Below are positions 28,851-36,714 of a DNA stretch of 64,000 nt, piece after piece. The position numbers and the translations under genes are program-made. Positions within the stretch are counted from its first letter, which is position 1; every line of letters starts with the position of its first letter. Below the pieces are notes generated by a model. The model ran no database searches. It was not told the origin of the DNA and worked only from the letters and a program-made list of their open reading frames with translations. Source of the DNA: Thermus tengchongensis (lineage in GTDB: Bacteria > Deinococcota > Deinococci > Deinococcales > Thermaceae); contig NZ_JAKEDU010000001.1 of the NCBI RefSeq assembly GCF_021462405.1, positions 367,315 to 431,314 of the forward strand, in the 5' to 3' direction.

Positions 28851-28920
28851 TTACCACTTAGGGTAATGAGGCAATAACTACAGGTGGTATTGACAAAACC
28901 TTAAGTAGTAGTCACAATGG
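28851..28920. promoter_or_regulatory. Lysis-lysogeny switch region between cI and cro
   Basis: Between the divergent repressors lie TTGACA (28889-28894) and CACAAT 17 bases further, reading toward cro with almost no leader. TTACC and GGTAA are inverted around 6 bases at 28851-28866, and ACTAC/GTAGT motifs recur at about 28876 and 28905. These are likely operators for CI and Cro. Confidence 0.6.
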
Positions 28921-28926
28921 GTGACG

Positions 28927-29151
28927 ATGACCGGAGTGGGCCAGAAGCTAAGGGAGCTAAGGCTCAAGCGGGGCCTAAGCCAAACCAAGTTAGCTCAAAA
29001 AGTGGGGGTTTCTCAAACATTCATTTCCGCCTTGGAGATGGGGCTTAAACAGCCCAGTTTAAAAACCCTTTTGGCTTTGGCGGATGCTCTTTCTGTTTCC
29101 CCCGATGAGTTGCTACATGTAGCGGCTGAGGAGGTTCCCCATGATTCCTGA
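28927..29151 (+). CDS. Cro-like XRE-family regulator
   Basis: 74 residues (ATG 28927; GTG 28921 is also possible and would be nearly leaderless). Classic HTH: LKRGLSQTKLAQKVGVSQTFISALEMG. It stands divergent to the CI-like gene as first gene of the early operon, so a Cro role is the obvious reading. It overlaps the next frame by 11 bases. Confidence 0.85.
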   Translation: MTGVGQKLRELRLKRGLSQTKLAQKVGVSQTFISALEMGLKQPSLKTLLALADALSVSPDELLHVAAEEVPHDS

Positions 29152-29341
29152 CTGGGCCCCCATCCTGGCGACCTATCTCCTCGGGGTCTTCCTGGCCCTC
29201 TCTACCCTGCTCCTCTACCTGCAGGGCCGCGGCCTTAAGCCCGGCCCTGTCGTGCTTGCGGTTGTTTCGTTTATCGCCGGGGTGGCCGGGATCCTCCTGG
29301 CCTACCTGGCCGCCCTGGCGGCGTGGGGAGGTGGAAGGTGA
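29141..29341 (+). CDS. Small two-span membrane protein
   Basis: 66 residues with two hydrophobic spans (about 8-27 and 38-60) separated by LQGRGLKPG. Unknown function. It overlaps cro, so it is expressed early, where host-takeover or exclusion proteins are common. Confidence 0.6.
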   Translation: MIPDWAPILATYLLGVFLALSTLLLYLQGRGLKPGPVVLAVVSFIAGVAGILLAYLAALAAWGGGR

Positions 29342-29448
29342 AGCGGGAAGGGTTCTGGTGGCGTTGGGGTTTAGACGCCGTGGGGGGCGTTCTCCTCGGG
29401 CTCATCCTCCTTTGGGCCTTGGCCAACGCCCCCGCGGTGGGGAGGTGA
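29338..29448 (+). CDS. 36-residue single-span membrane peptide
   Basis: GTG at 29338 overlaps the previous stop. The product starts with a basic, tryptophan-rich head (KREGFWWRWG) and has one span (VGGVLLGLILLWALANA). GGAGGTGGAAG precedes it. Function unknown. Confidence 0.5.
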   Translation: MKREGFWWRWGLDAVGGVLLGLILLWALANAPAVGR

Positions 29449-29451
29449 GGC

Positions 29452-29664
29452 ATGGACAAGCCGGTGTACCGGGTGGACGAGGTGGCAAAGTTGCTGGGGG
29501 TCTCAAAGGACACGGTCTACGAGCTGGTACGCGCTGGGCGCATCCCCCACAAGCGCATCGGGCGGCGGATCGCCATCCCCAAGGTCCTCTTCATGGAGTG
29601 GCTCAACACGCCGGACCCCTGGGAGTCCTACGACGTGCCCCGGCGTAGGGAGGTGAGGCCATGA
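29452..29664 (+). CDS. Excisionase-like helix-turn-helix protein
   Basis: 70 residues with the MerR/excisionase HTH (YRVDEVAKLLGVSKDTVYELVRAGRIPHKRIGRRIAIPK). Such proteins act as excisionases or as small regulators. GGTGAGGC precedes the ATG. It overlaps the next gene by 4 bases. Confidence 0.75.
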   Translation: MDKPVYRVDEVAKLLGVSKDTVYELVRAGRIPHKRIGRRIAIPKVLFMEWLNTPDPWESYDVPRRREVRP

Positions 29665-29909
29665 CGGAAGTGCAGGGCAGGGCGGCCAAGATTCTGGCTG
29701 GGCGGGCGTTTGAGATCGGCGGGCGCTTCTCCAAGGCGGCCCGGGAGCTCCTGGAGTCCGGGGAGGTGAGCGTGGCCCTGGCCCAGGACCTCCTGCGGCA
29801 CGCGGCGGCCTTCCACCTGGCCGTGGTGCTTCTGGAGGAGGGCCAGGAGGAGGAGGCCATCCGGACCCTGAACCACCCGCACCGCATGCGGGGGTACGAG
29901 GTGCCCTAG
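29661..29909 (+). CDS. Unknown small helical protein
   Basis: 82 residues, alanine- and leucine-rich helices (GRAAKILAGRAFEIGGRFSKAARELLESG). No family recognised. It sits in the tightly packed early operon with overlapping starts and stops. Confidence 0.5.
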   Translation: MTEVQGRAAKILAGRAFEIGGRFSKAARELLESGEVSVALAQDLLRHAAAFHLAVVLLEEGQEEEAIRTLNHPHRMRGYEVP

Positions 29910-29919
29910 GGGGTGGGGG

Positions 29920-30207
29920 ATGCTGGACATGGAGCGCATAGAGGCTGAAGAGCGGGCCCAGGGCATCCAGCACGTGCGGGTCATGCCCAGGTGGAAGGCC
30001 GGTATGCGCCGCCTGGCCCGGGCGGGCTACATCGTCTCCCTCCGGCGGGAGATCGGCCCCCGGGACGGGGAGTACTGGTTCTGGGCCCGGGCTTCCTACC
30101 TGGACGAGGGCCTTTTTGACTCCGGCCTCCGCCTGGTGGCCGAGGTGGGACCCTTCCCCGAGCCCGACCAGGCCGTCCAGGCCCTTCTCGGGGAGGTGGG
30201 GGTGTGA
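29920..30207 (+). CDS. Unknown early protein
   Basis: 95 residues with RWKAGMRRLARAGYIVSLRREIGPRDGEYWFWARASYL, a mixed alpha/beta look. No family recognised. GGTGGGGG precedes the ATG. Its stop overlaps the next start (GTGA). Confidence 0.5.
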   Translation: MLDMERIEAEERAQGIQHVRVMPRWKAGMRRLARAGYIVSLRREIGPRDGEYWFWARASYLDEGLFDSGLRLVAEVGPFPEPDQAVQALLGEVGV

Positions 30208-30740
30208 CGGTGCAAACCCCCGACCGGACTTTCCATCTGGGAGAGGCTCCTAACGTGGCCGGGTTGGTGCGGGCTCTTCGCGAGCGGGGGTACAAGACCT
30301 CCTTTGAGCTCAGCTACTACACGATGGAACTTTCCCCCAGCAGCCCGGTCAGCATGATCCTCTGGATCAATGTCTTCTCCCCCGAGCTCGGGGACCGGGC
30401 CCATGTGCGGCTCCGCTCCTCAACCTACGCCCGCACCCCCGAAACGGCGTGGCAGATCCTCCCCTCTCCCGTTTTTTGGGGGGCCTACTGGTCCGCAACC
30501 GTACCGGGGGGCAAGGGCTCCATCAGGGCCGCCCGGGAGAAAGCCCGGCTGGTGCTGAAGGCCTTCGCCCCCATCATCCCTCCCAACGGGTACATCTACG
30601 TCTCCGTTGAGGGCGGCCTGAAGGCCAACGGTTGGCATAAGCCCCAAACCCGCATCTTCGCGGTGAAGAAGCTCCTTGAGGGTCCCCCCTCCGTGTTTGA
30701 CGAGCTCCCTTCAGACCTCGGCGTGCTGCTGAAGAGCTAA
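30204..30740 (+). CDS. Unknown early protein
   Basis: 178 residues from GTG 30204. Mixed composition without membrane spans; contains FELSYYTMELSPSSPVSM and a C-terminal GGLKANGWHKPQTRIFAVKKLL. No family recognised. It directly precedes the replication gene. Confidence 0.5.
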   Translation: MTVQTPDRTFHLGEAPNVAGLVRALRERGYKTSFELSYYTMELSPSSPVSMILWINVFSPELGDRAHVRLRSSTYARTPETAWQILPSPVFWGAYWSATVPGGKGSIRAAREKARLVLKAFAPIIPPNGYIYVSVEGGLKANGWHKPQTRIFAVKKLLEGPPSVFDELPSDLGVLLKS

Positions 30741-30788
30741 CCCCTGCCCCGGGGGCCATCCCCCCGGGGCTTCCCTTCCGGAGGAAAC

Positions 30789-32051
30789 ATGGACGCGGAA
30801 CTCCAAGCCAAGATTGAGGCCATCCGGCAAACAAACCCTGGGATGGCCGAGGCCCTGATGCGGACCTACGAAGCCCTCAGGGCCAAGCAGGAAGGCCAGC
30901 AGAAAAGGAGCCCCCATGACGAGGAGGCCCACCAGGACGAGGAAAACCCCCGGCCCCAAAAGGCCGAGAAGGCCCCTCCCCCTCCTCCGGCGGCTCATCC
31001 TACCCCCCTACCCCCGGCAGGCCCGGCAGAGGCCCTTAAGGAGGCGGAAAGCCTCCAGGAAAAGCCCGCCCAGGACCTGACCTGGGCCGAGGTGCGCCTC
31101 TTTGAGTGGCGGGACCTCCTGGCCAAGGCGGAAGACCTCATCCGCAAGGCCGGGGACTGGGAGGCCCTGGGTCCCCTCCAGCCCCTGGTGCGCCTCCTTG
31201 TGGCCTTCGCACTCCGGGAGGGGGCCCGCCACGTACCTGAACGGGAAGCAGCGGTCTTCCTGGCCCAGTGGGAACTGGCCGCGATGCTGGAGGTCTCCAC
31301 CCGCACCCTGGAGCGCTGGCTCAACGACGACCGCTACGAGCCCTACCGCAGGGTGGCCCAGGACTGGATTGCCTGGGAGACCTGGATGACCTCGGGGGAG
31401 GGGATTGGGAAGCCCCACGCGGTCCGGGGGGGCACGGTCTGGCGGGTTCGCGTCAAGCCCGTGCGGCGGAAGGAGGGGCGGAAGATCCGGGTCCTGGCCC
31501 CCTACCTGACCCTCCCCTGGCGGAATCTCGCCCAGGACCGCAAGGAAAAGCGCACCGAGCGGACGGCGAATGCGAACTCCGACACAGTGTCGGGATATAA
31601 AAGACTCCATCAGTTAGGGAATGGCTTAACTCTCCAGATCTTAGTAGGGGGGCCGTTACCCGCCTTCCAAAGGGAGAAAACCCCGTTACCTTTATATCCC
31701 GACACTCGGGCGGCAAGGGACCTCCGGGCCCTCCTCCGGGCCGCCTCCATCCCGGGAAGCCGGGAAGGGCGGCGCTCCTGGGCCCAGGAGGTGGCCTCGG
31801 CCATCGCCCGGGCCCTCGGGGACCAGAAGAGCATGGCCTTCTGGCTCCGGATGGTGTGGGCCGCCCTGCGGGTCATCGCCTACGGGGGCGGGGAAGGGGT
31901 TTTGCGGGTCCTCTTCCGGGTGGTCTCCATCGCCCAGGAGGCCCGGCAGGACGGCTTTGCCCGCTCCCCGGGGGCCTACGCCCAGCACCTCCTCAAGCGG
32001 GAAGGCTTCTTTGACCTGGTGGCCCCCTTCGCGGCGTACCGGGTGGGGTGA
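30789..32051 (+). CDS. Probable replication initiator of element 1
   Basis: 420 residues. A proline-rich linker (about 45-80), then a helical domain with a helix-turn-helix at LAAMLEVSTRTLERWLNDDRYEPYRRVAQDW (about 162-192), a basic segment (VKPVRRKEGRKIRV), and a C-terminal helical domain. The replication role rests on its place at the end of the early operon, the DNA-binding look, and the origin-like repeats within its own coding sequence at 31579-31705, as in lambda O. No direct family match. Confidence 0.6.
   Translation: MDAELQAKIEAIRQTNPGMAEALMRTYEALRAKQEGQQKRSPHDEEAHQDEENPRPQKAEKAPPPPPAAHPTPLPPAGPAEALKEAESLQEKPAQDLTWAEVRLFEWRDLLAKAEDLIRKAGDWEALGPLQPLVRLLVAFALREGARHVPEREAAVFLAQWELAAMLEVSTRTLERWLNDDRYEPYRRVAQDWIAWETWMTSGEGIGKPHAVRGGTVWRVRVKPVRRKEGRKIRVLAPYLTLPWRNLAQDRKEKRTERTANANSDTVSGYKRLHQLGNGLTLQILVGGPLPAFQREKTPLPLYPDTRAARDLRALLRAASIPGSREGRRSWAQEVASAIARALGDQKSMAFWLRMVWAALRVIAYGGGEGVLRVLFRVVSIAQEARQDGFARSPGAYAQHLLKREGFFDLVAPFAAYRVG
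31579..31705. other. Candidate replication origin inside the initiator gene
   Basis: A palindrome CCGACAC-A-GTGTCGG lies at 31579-31593. TGTCGGGATATAAA (31588-31601) is repeated in inverted form as TTTATATCCCGACA at 31691-31704. Between them CCGTTACC occurs twice (31653, 31683). The segment is far richer in A+T than its surroundings. Repeats bound by the initiator next to an easily melted stretch are what an origin needs. Confidence 0.6.
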
Positions 32052-32054
32052 ACC

Positions 32055-32399
32055 ATGCGGCTGGACCGGATGAACCCCGAAGGCTTGAAGCTGGTCCTTT
32101 CCGGCCTACCGGAGAACGCCCGGGCCAAACCGGGGAAACCTGTTTGGACCCTCATCCGCACCTCTGAGGCGGACGGGGTCCAGGTGGGGCTGAAGTGGGA
32201 CGGCTACGGGTACATCGTCTACCTGAGGCGCCCCAACGGGAAGGAGTACCTTCAGGAGATGGAGGTCATCCTCAGGGCGCTAAACCTGGGCCGCACCCTG
32301 GAGATCACCGAGGCCCAGGGTAAACTCCCCCGCAAGTGGGGCCCGAGGAAGTATCTTGTGGCCATCGTGGTGCCCGAGGGAGAGGAGGGAGTGGCATGA
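32055..32399 (+). CDS. Unknown protein after the initiator
   Basis: 114 residues, beta-rich centre (VQVGLKWDGYGYIVYLRRPNGKEYLQ) and a basic C-terminal half. No family recognised. It overlaps the next gene by 4 bases (ATGA). Confidence 0.5.
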   Translation: MRLDRMNPEGLKLVLSGLPENARAKPGKPVWTLIRTSEADGVQVGLKWDGYGYIVYLRRPNGKEYLQEMEVILRALNLGRTLEITEAQGKLPRKWGPRKYLVAIVVPEGEEGVA

Positions 32400-32821
32400 C
32401 CCGGAACACCCTGATCAGCCTGGTGGGCCTGGTGGGGATCGCCCTCTACTTCGCCCTTCAGCCCTCCCGGCCTGCCGCCACGCCGGTGCAGGAGGAACCC
32501 TACAGTGCACCCCGGCCTGCCGTCCCGGCGGTGCACGGCGAACAAACCCCGTCCGGGAGCCCGGAAGTGCGGATTGAACTTTTGGGCGAAGCGGCAGGCT
32601 GCGGCGCACGAATCACGTCCCTGGGCCGCTCCGGGGCGGAGGTGGTCTTGAGCTACGAGGGGGAGGCCTCCCGGATTTGGGCGAAGTGGCCCGGCGGGAC
32701 GTACCAAGCCCGTGTGGAAGACGCTTGCTCCGGTTTGACCTGCCGCCTCGTACTACCCCGTCCTGGCATGGGGGAGGTGCAGGTGGGCCTAGACGCGTGC
32801 CCAGGGGTGGAAATCCCCTGA
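32396..32821 (+). CDS. Signal-anchored exported protein
   Basis: 141 residues. One N-terminal span (ISLVGLVGIALYFAL), a proline-rich linker, then an exported domain with four cysteines that could form two disulfides (GCGARITS, ACSGLTCRL, LDACPG). The linker-coding DNA holds two copies of CGGCCTGCCG, a motif shared with two intergenic regions downstream. Function unknown; virion or lysis-related membrane protein possible. Confidence 0.55.
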   Translation: MTRNTLISLVGLVGIALYFALQPSRPAATPVQEEPYSAPRPAVPAVHGEQTPSGSPEVRIELLGEAAGCGARITSLGRSGAEVVLSYEGEASRIWAKWPGGTYQARVEDACSGLTCRLVLPRPGMGEVQVGLDACPGVEIP

Positions 32822-32837
32822 CACCTGGAGGCGATAC

Positions 32838-33152
32838 GTGGTAGAGTGGGAGCAAATGGAAGAGCTGCGCAAAGGACGCCCTTCACGCCGCCTGTTGGAC
32901 TTGGCTTCCCGGAAAAGGAACCCCATTCCCCTGGAGCGCCAGCCCCTGGAAGCCCTCCTCTACGCCCTTCTGGGCAACCTCCAGGCGGCCCGGTCCATCG
33001 CCCAGGCCCTGGAGGGGGACATCCGCAACATCCACGGCTGGGACATCCGGGACCTGGAGGCCCTTCCCGGGGTGGGGCGGGGGGTGATCGGCAAGCTGGC
33101 GGCCCTGGTGGAGCTCATCCGGAGGCTGCACCAGCCGAGGCCCAAGATGTAG
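32838..33152 (+). CDS. Small helix-hairpin-helix protein
   Basis: 104 residues from GTG 32838. RQPLEALLYALLGNLQAARSIAQAL and then a helix-hairpin-helix DEALPGVGRG-like segment (LEALPGVGRGVIGKLAAL, about 77-94). It resembles the N-terminal part of RadC-type proteins without the metalloprotease-like domain. Probably binds DNA non-specifically. Confidence 0.6.
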   Translation: MVEWEQMEELRKGRPSRRLLDLASRKRNPIPLERQPLEALLYALLGNLQAARSIAQALEGDIRNIHGWDIRDLEALPGVGRGVIGKLAALVELIRRLHQPRPKM

Positions 33153-33253
33153 TGCCCTGCCGCACATCCAATCAACATCTAGCGGCTTGTGCAAACGTGG
33201 TCTGACCCCCTACGGTAGGGAAGGGAAAGGGGTAAGCCCCATAAGGGGGCACC

Positions 33254-33718
33254 ATGACGGCTACCGTGGCTATTGAGAAAGCAAAGCTCCTCCGGAAGGA
33301 GAGCGCGGGAGCACTACCCCCTGTCCCTTCGTTGGTCAAGGAGGGGCCAAGGCTTTTCCGGGAACTGGAGGAGTTTGTCCGCGAGAAGTGGGTTGAGCTT
33401 CCTCCGGAAGGGCAGGAGGTCCTGAAGGGCTTAGCCTACAGGCTGATCGAGCCCCCCAAGGATTTGCTCACCCGGCTTAAGGCCATTCCGGTGTCCCTTC
33501 AGTTGGCCTGGGCAGCTATGAAGGGGCAAATCACCCTCCAGGACCTGGCGGAGTTTTCCCAGGCGGCCCTGGACTTTGCCCGGGCGGTCCTGGACCGCGT
33601 GGAGGGAGAGAACCCCGCTTTCCGGGAAAGGGTTTCCCAGGCCTTGCAGGAGGCCTTGGAAGGAAAAACCTCCCCCTTGACCCTGGATGAGCTCCGCTCC
33701 GCCATCCTGGACGATTGA
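33254..33718 (+). CDS. Probable antitoxin partner
   Basis: 154 residues, helical and charged, no recognised DNA-binding motif. It ends with LTLDELRSAILDD and overlaps the RelE/ParE-like gene by 32 bases. The pairing with a toxin-like gene suggests an antitoxin. Its length is unusual for that role. Confidence 0.4.
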   Translation: MTATVAIEKAKLLRKESAGALPPVPSLVKEGPRLFRELEEFVREKWVELPPEGQEVLKGLAYRLIEPPKDLLTRLKAIPVSLQLAWAAMKGQITLQDLAEFSQAALDFARAVLDRVEGENPAFRERVSQALQEALEGKTSPLTLDELRSAILDD

Positions 33719-34076
33719 AAAGGCCGAGGGCTTCCTCAAAGACCTAAAAAGGCTGGCGAAGAGCCTTTACAAGTCCGATCGGCAGCGGATTGAGTTTGCC
33801 GACTACCTTTCATCCCTATACCTGAACTGGGGGGCTACCGGCTTGCCGGTTAGTGCGCCTCCCATGCAAGGTTTTTCGCTTCCTGAAGGGACCCGCCTTC
33901 ACAAGGTTTACCTAAATCCCCCGGGTACTAGAGGCGCCAGCGGGGAGATGCGCGTCCTCGCGCTGGTCCAAGAGGAGCAGCGCAGGATTGCTCTCCTCAT
34001 GGCCTACACCCACGCGGAATACGAAAGCCAACCCCCCAAGAGGGAAATCCAAAGGAGAATAGAAGAAGCGCTTTAG
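33687..34076 (+). CDS. RelE/ParE-like toxin fold protein
   Basis: 129 residues. WTIEKAEGFLKDLKRLAKSLY, then LHKVYLNPPG, a beta strand GEMRVLALVQEEQRRIALLMAYTHAEYE, and a closing helix RREIEEAL-like end follow the order of RelE/ParE toxins. Such toxins cut ribosome-bound mRNA or poison gyrase. Assigned by pattern, not by a database hit. Confidence 0.5.
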   Translation: MSSAPPSWTIEKAEGFLKDLKRLAKSLYKSDRQRIEFADYLSSLYLNWGATGLPVSAPPMQGFSLPEGTRLHKVYLNPPGTRGASGEMRVLALVQEEQRRIALLMAYTHAEYESQPPKREIQRRIEEAL

Positions 34077-34094
34077 CGTCCCCAAGGGCGAAAA

Positions 34095-34195
34095 GCCGCT
34101 TTGCACCGGCGCGGCGGCCTGCCGCTTTGACCCTTTAGGCCGCCTTGCACCGGCAGGTGGGCAGGTCCACCTGCACCTTCGCCTTGCACCTTCCT
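34095..34195. repeat. Repeat-rich intergenic segment before the structural genes
   Basis: TTGCACC recurs four times (twice as TTGCACCGGC) with one CGGCCTGCCG (34115-34124) and the inverted pair CAGGT-CC-ACCTG. The same 10-mer and TGCAC motifs recur at 37600-37690. It may hold the late promoter or binding sites for an element protein. Confidence 0.4.
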
Positions 34196-34237
34196 GCCGA
34201 GCTTGATTCTCCCCCCACCCTTCCCGAGCCTGAGGGC

Positions 34238-34807
34238 ATGGCCACCACCTACCGGCGCGTGCCCGTGGACCCGGAGAAACCCCTGGGCCCGGGCACCTAC
34301 GAGATCGTGGCCGCCCACCGGAGCGGGGACGCTTCCCGGGTTACCCGGGCAGATTTGGAGAGGGCGCTCCAGGCCAAGTACGGCTCCGGGGTGAGGGTCC
34401 TGGACTGGGGTAAGAGGGGCGGGGACCTGGTGATCCGCCTCCAGGTCACGTCTTCCCCTTCGGGCTCCGGTTCCTCCGGGCCCACCCTGGACCCCTGGGC
34501 CGTGCCCCCCTCCTACGGCGGGTCGGGGTGCGGGTCCCGCTACTGCCCCCAGCCCATGAGCTGGGGCGGGGGCTACGAAGACCTCATCCAGCCGGCCTTC
34601 CTGCCGGCCCTTCCCGCCCTCCTCTCCGCGGCGGCGGTGGTGGCGGTCCTGTACCTGACCTTCCGCATCGTGGCGGCCATTAAGGAGACGGTCCAGCTGG
34701 TCCCCGAGCCCGCCCGTACCGTGGCCGTGGCGGGTACCGGGGTAGGGGTGGCGGCCCTCGGCCTGGGTGTCCTGGCCCTGGCCGTGTGGCCGAGAAGGAG
34801 GAGGTGA
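34238..34807 (+). CDS. Virion-type membrane protein
   Basis: 189 residues. A soluble N-terminal half with GTYEIVAAHRSGDASRV, a glycine/serine linker, then two spans near 125-150 and 165-185 ending in WPRRRR. As first gene of the structural block it is probably an internal-membrane protein of the particle. No family recognised. Confidence 0.6.
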   Translation: MATTYRRVPVDPEKPLGPGTYEIVAAHRSGDASRVTRADLERALQAKYGSGVRVLDWGKRGGDLVIRLQVTSSPSGSGSSGPTLDPWAVPPSYGGSGCGSRYCPQPMSWGGGYEDLIQPAFLPALPALLSAAAVVAVLYLTFRIVAAIKETVQLVPEPARTVAVAGTGVGVAALGLGVLALAVWPRRRR

Positions 34808-34809
34808 AC

Positions 34810-34863
34810 ATGCCCAAGCGCAGGAAGACCCGCAAGCGCAAGACCCGGAAGAGCCGGAGGTAA
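34810..34863 (+). CDS. 17-residue arginine/lysine peptide
   Basis: ATG at 34810 with GGAGGAGG ahead encodes MPKRRKTRKRKTRKSRR, where 12 of 17 residues are basic. It lies between two membrane-protein genes. A protamine-like DNA-binding role in the particle, or coupling of translation only, are both possible. No prediction program would normally call it. Confidence 0.5.
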   Translation: MPKRRKTRKRKTRKSRR

Positions 34864-34880
34864 AGAGCCGGAGGTAGGCC

Positions 34881-35300
34881 ATGACCCTGAGGCTTCCCGA
34901 GAACCTTTTGGCGGAGAAGGTGGAGATGCCCCCACCGGAGGCCCCCCGTGAGGTGGAGGCCGTCCCCTTGCGGGAGGGGGAGCTGGACCCCGTCCTGACC
35001 CGGGCGGTGGAGTCCCAGCCCGAGGTGGGGGTATCCGCGGGATCCCGCGGGAATCCCGGGCCGGAGGTGAAGGGAAAGAAAAGCGTTGAGGAGGCCAAGA
35101 ACCCAAAGCCCGCCCCTGCCCAGGCTAAACCTACCCTCTCGGGGTACGCCGTGGCCCTTCTGGGCGCGGCCCTGGTGGTGGCGGCGGCGGCCCTAGGCAT
35201 GAAAGGAGGCACCGGTGCAGGCCCAGCCCCCTGTGGGAACTGCGGAGGCGGAGCCGGAGGTCCTGCCGTTTCCGGCGGGTCCGGCCCCGTCATCTACTGA
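34881..35300 (+). CDS. Membrane protein with glycine-rich tail
   Basis: 139 residues. Acidic, proline-rich N-terminal 85 residues, one span (YAVALLGAALVVAAAALGM) and a glycine-rich tail with CGNCGGG. The tail coding region overlaps the next gene by 86 bases. Probable virion membrane protein; unknown family. Confidence 0.55.
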   Translation: MTLRLPENLLAEKVEMPPPEAPREVEAVPLREGELDPVLTRAVESQPEVGVSAGSRGNPGPEVKGKKSVEEAKNPKPAPAQAKPTLSGYAVALLGAALVVAAAALGMKGGTGAGPAPCGNCGGGAGGPAVSGGSGPVIY

Positions 35301-35739
35301 CGGCTTTCAGGACCTGGGGGAGGAGGTCCCCTTCTCTGACCTCCCCCCCGAGCCCCCGCCCATAGAGCCCTTCACCGGAGCCGATTTGGTTCAGGGGGCC
35401 ACCTGGATCCTCATCCTGGGCCTCCGGCTCCAGTCCCAGGAGGAGGTGGAGGCCTTCACCCGGGCCTTCCAGGGGGGTGTCCTGCCCATGCTCCCCCCGG
35501 CCCCGGTGCTGGACGCCCTCAAGGTGGGGGAGGCCCTGGCGGCCTACGGCATCGGGAAGAACCGCCTGCCCCTTCAGGGGGGCCTGGAGGCCCTTCCCCC
35601 CTGGCTCCGGATCCTCCTGGGGGCGGGGGTGCTGGCCATGAGCGCCTACGGAGGCATGCGTGCGGTCCAGGAAGTTCGGGCTCGGAGTGCTCCTCCTGCT
35701 CCTGTTGGGGGTGCTGATGCTCCACCGGCCCAGGCGTGA
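35215..35739 (+). CDS. Minor virion protein candidate
   Basis: 174 residues from GTG 35215, which has AAAGGAGG ahead. Proline- and acid-rich start, helical middle (ATWILILGLRLQSQEEVEAFTRAFQGG) and one span near 135-155. It overlaps its neighbours on both sides (86 and 80 bases), unusually long even for a phage. Confidence 0.55.
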   Translation: MQAQPPVGTAEAEPEVLPFPAGPAPSSTDGFQDLGEEVPFSDLPPEPPPIEPFTGADLVQGATWILILGLRLQSQEEVEAFTRAFQGGVLPMLPPAPVLDALKVGEALAAYGIGKNRLPLQGGLEALPPWLRILLGAGVLAMSAYGGMRAVQEVRARSAPPAPVGGADAPPAQA

Positions 35740-36292
35740 ACCAAAGCCATGCCCCGAAGCGGAAATCCCCCGCTCAGGCCGGTACTTCTGGCCGCTAAAC
35801 CCCATGAAGCCCCGACCCGACGCGGGGTTCATGGACCCCAACTACCCAAGCGAGATGGGCTTGCACACGGGGGTAGACCTCAACGGGCCTTTTGGGGGGG
35901 ACTCCGACTACGGGCAACCGGTGCACGCCATTACCGATGGCCGGGTGGAGGCGGTCCTGCGGAACGTGCCTCCCATGTGGGGCAACATCGTAGTGATTTG
36001 GCATCCCGGCCCCGGCATCTGGGCGCGATACGCGCACCTGAAGGACATCTACGTCCGGCGCTGCGACGTGGTCCAGGCCGGCCAGGTGATCGGCACGGTG
36101 GGGAAGGGGTACGACAACCGCCTAACCGCCCACCTCCACTTGGACATCCTCATCCGGCGTCCGGAGCGTTGGGATGACTGGCCCGGTCACGACCGAGACC
36201 GCCTGCTGGCGCACTACACCGACCCGTGGGCCTTTCTCCAGCGCCAGGCCTTGGCAGGCCGGATGGAGTGGCCGGAGCGGTGGAGGGTCTGA
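35660..36292 (+). CDS. M23-type peptidase, virion or lysis
   Basis: 210 residues from GTG 35660 (GGAGGCATGC ahead). An N-terminal span (GLGVLLLLLLGVLML) then an M23/LytM domain with HTGVDL (HxxxD zinc site) near 70 and HLHLD near 158. It should cleave peptidoglycan cross-bridges. In this phage type such an enzyme may sit in the particle to help entry, or serve release. Confidence 0.85.
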   Translation: MRSRKFGLGVLLLLLLGVLMLHRPRREPKPCPEAEIPRSGRYFWPLNPMKPRPDAGFMDPNYPSEMGLHTGVDLNGPFGGDSDYGQPVHAITDGRVEAVLRNVPPMWGNIVVIWHPGPGIWARYAHLKDIYVRRCDVVQAGQVIGTVGKGYDNRLTAHLHLDILIRRPERWDDWPGHDRDRLLAHYTDPWAFLQRQALAGRMEWPERWRV

Positions 36293-36714
36293 TGCCCAAG
36301 TTCTTCGTCAAAGCCTTCTCCTGCCCTTCTAAAGGGGATGCCCTGAAAGGGCTTGCCCTTTGCAAGGCCAGGGCGGAAGAGGCGGCTCAGGACGCCAGGG
36401 TAGAGTACACCTTTGCCGAGGCCATCCCCTACGAGTTGAAGGACCAGGCGGGCATTGGGCCTTTTTACGTCGTCTGGGGGTACGATGCCCCCAGGCCGCT
36501 CCAAATAGGGAACCGGGGGGTTAGCCGCGAAAAGGCCCGGATAGGGGAACCTCCTAGGGGATGGAACCGCTGGAGCCGGGTTCTCAAGGTAGGGAACCGC
36601 AAGGTGATTTTTTGGGTCAACTGGAGGGAGCGCGCTTCCCTTTTAAACCGGCTGTTTGGGAAGAGTGGGAAGAGTGAGAAGAGGCCTCAAAGGAGGAAAA
36701 GGAGGTGGCGATGA
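36292..36714 (+). CDS. Unknown basic protein
   Basis: 140 residues. Starts on the M23 stop (TGATG). Mixed fold with PFYVVWGYDAPRPLQIG and a strongly basic tail (KRPQRRKRRWR). Possibly a nucleic-acid-binding virion or packaging protein. No family recognised. Confidence 0.5.
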   Translation: MPKFFVKAFSCPSKGDALKGLALCKARAEEAAQDARVEYTFAEAIPYELKDQAGIGPFYVVWGYDAPRPLQIGNRGVSREKARIGEPPRGWNRWSRVLKVGNRKVIFWVNWRERASLLNRLFGKSGKSEKRPQRRKRRWR

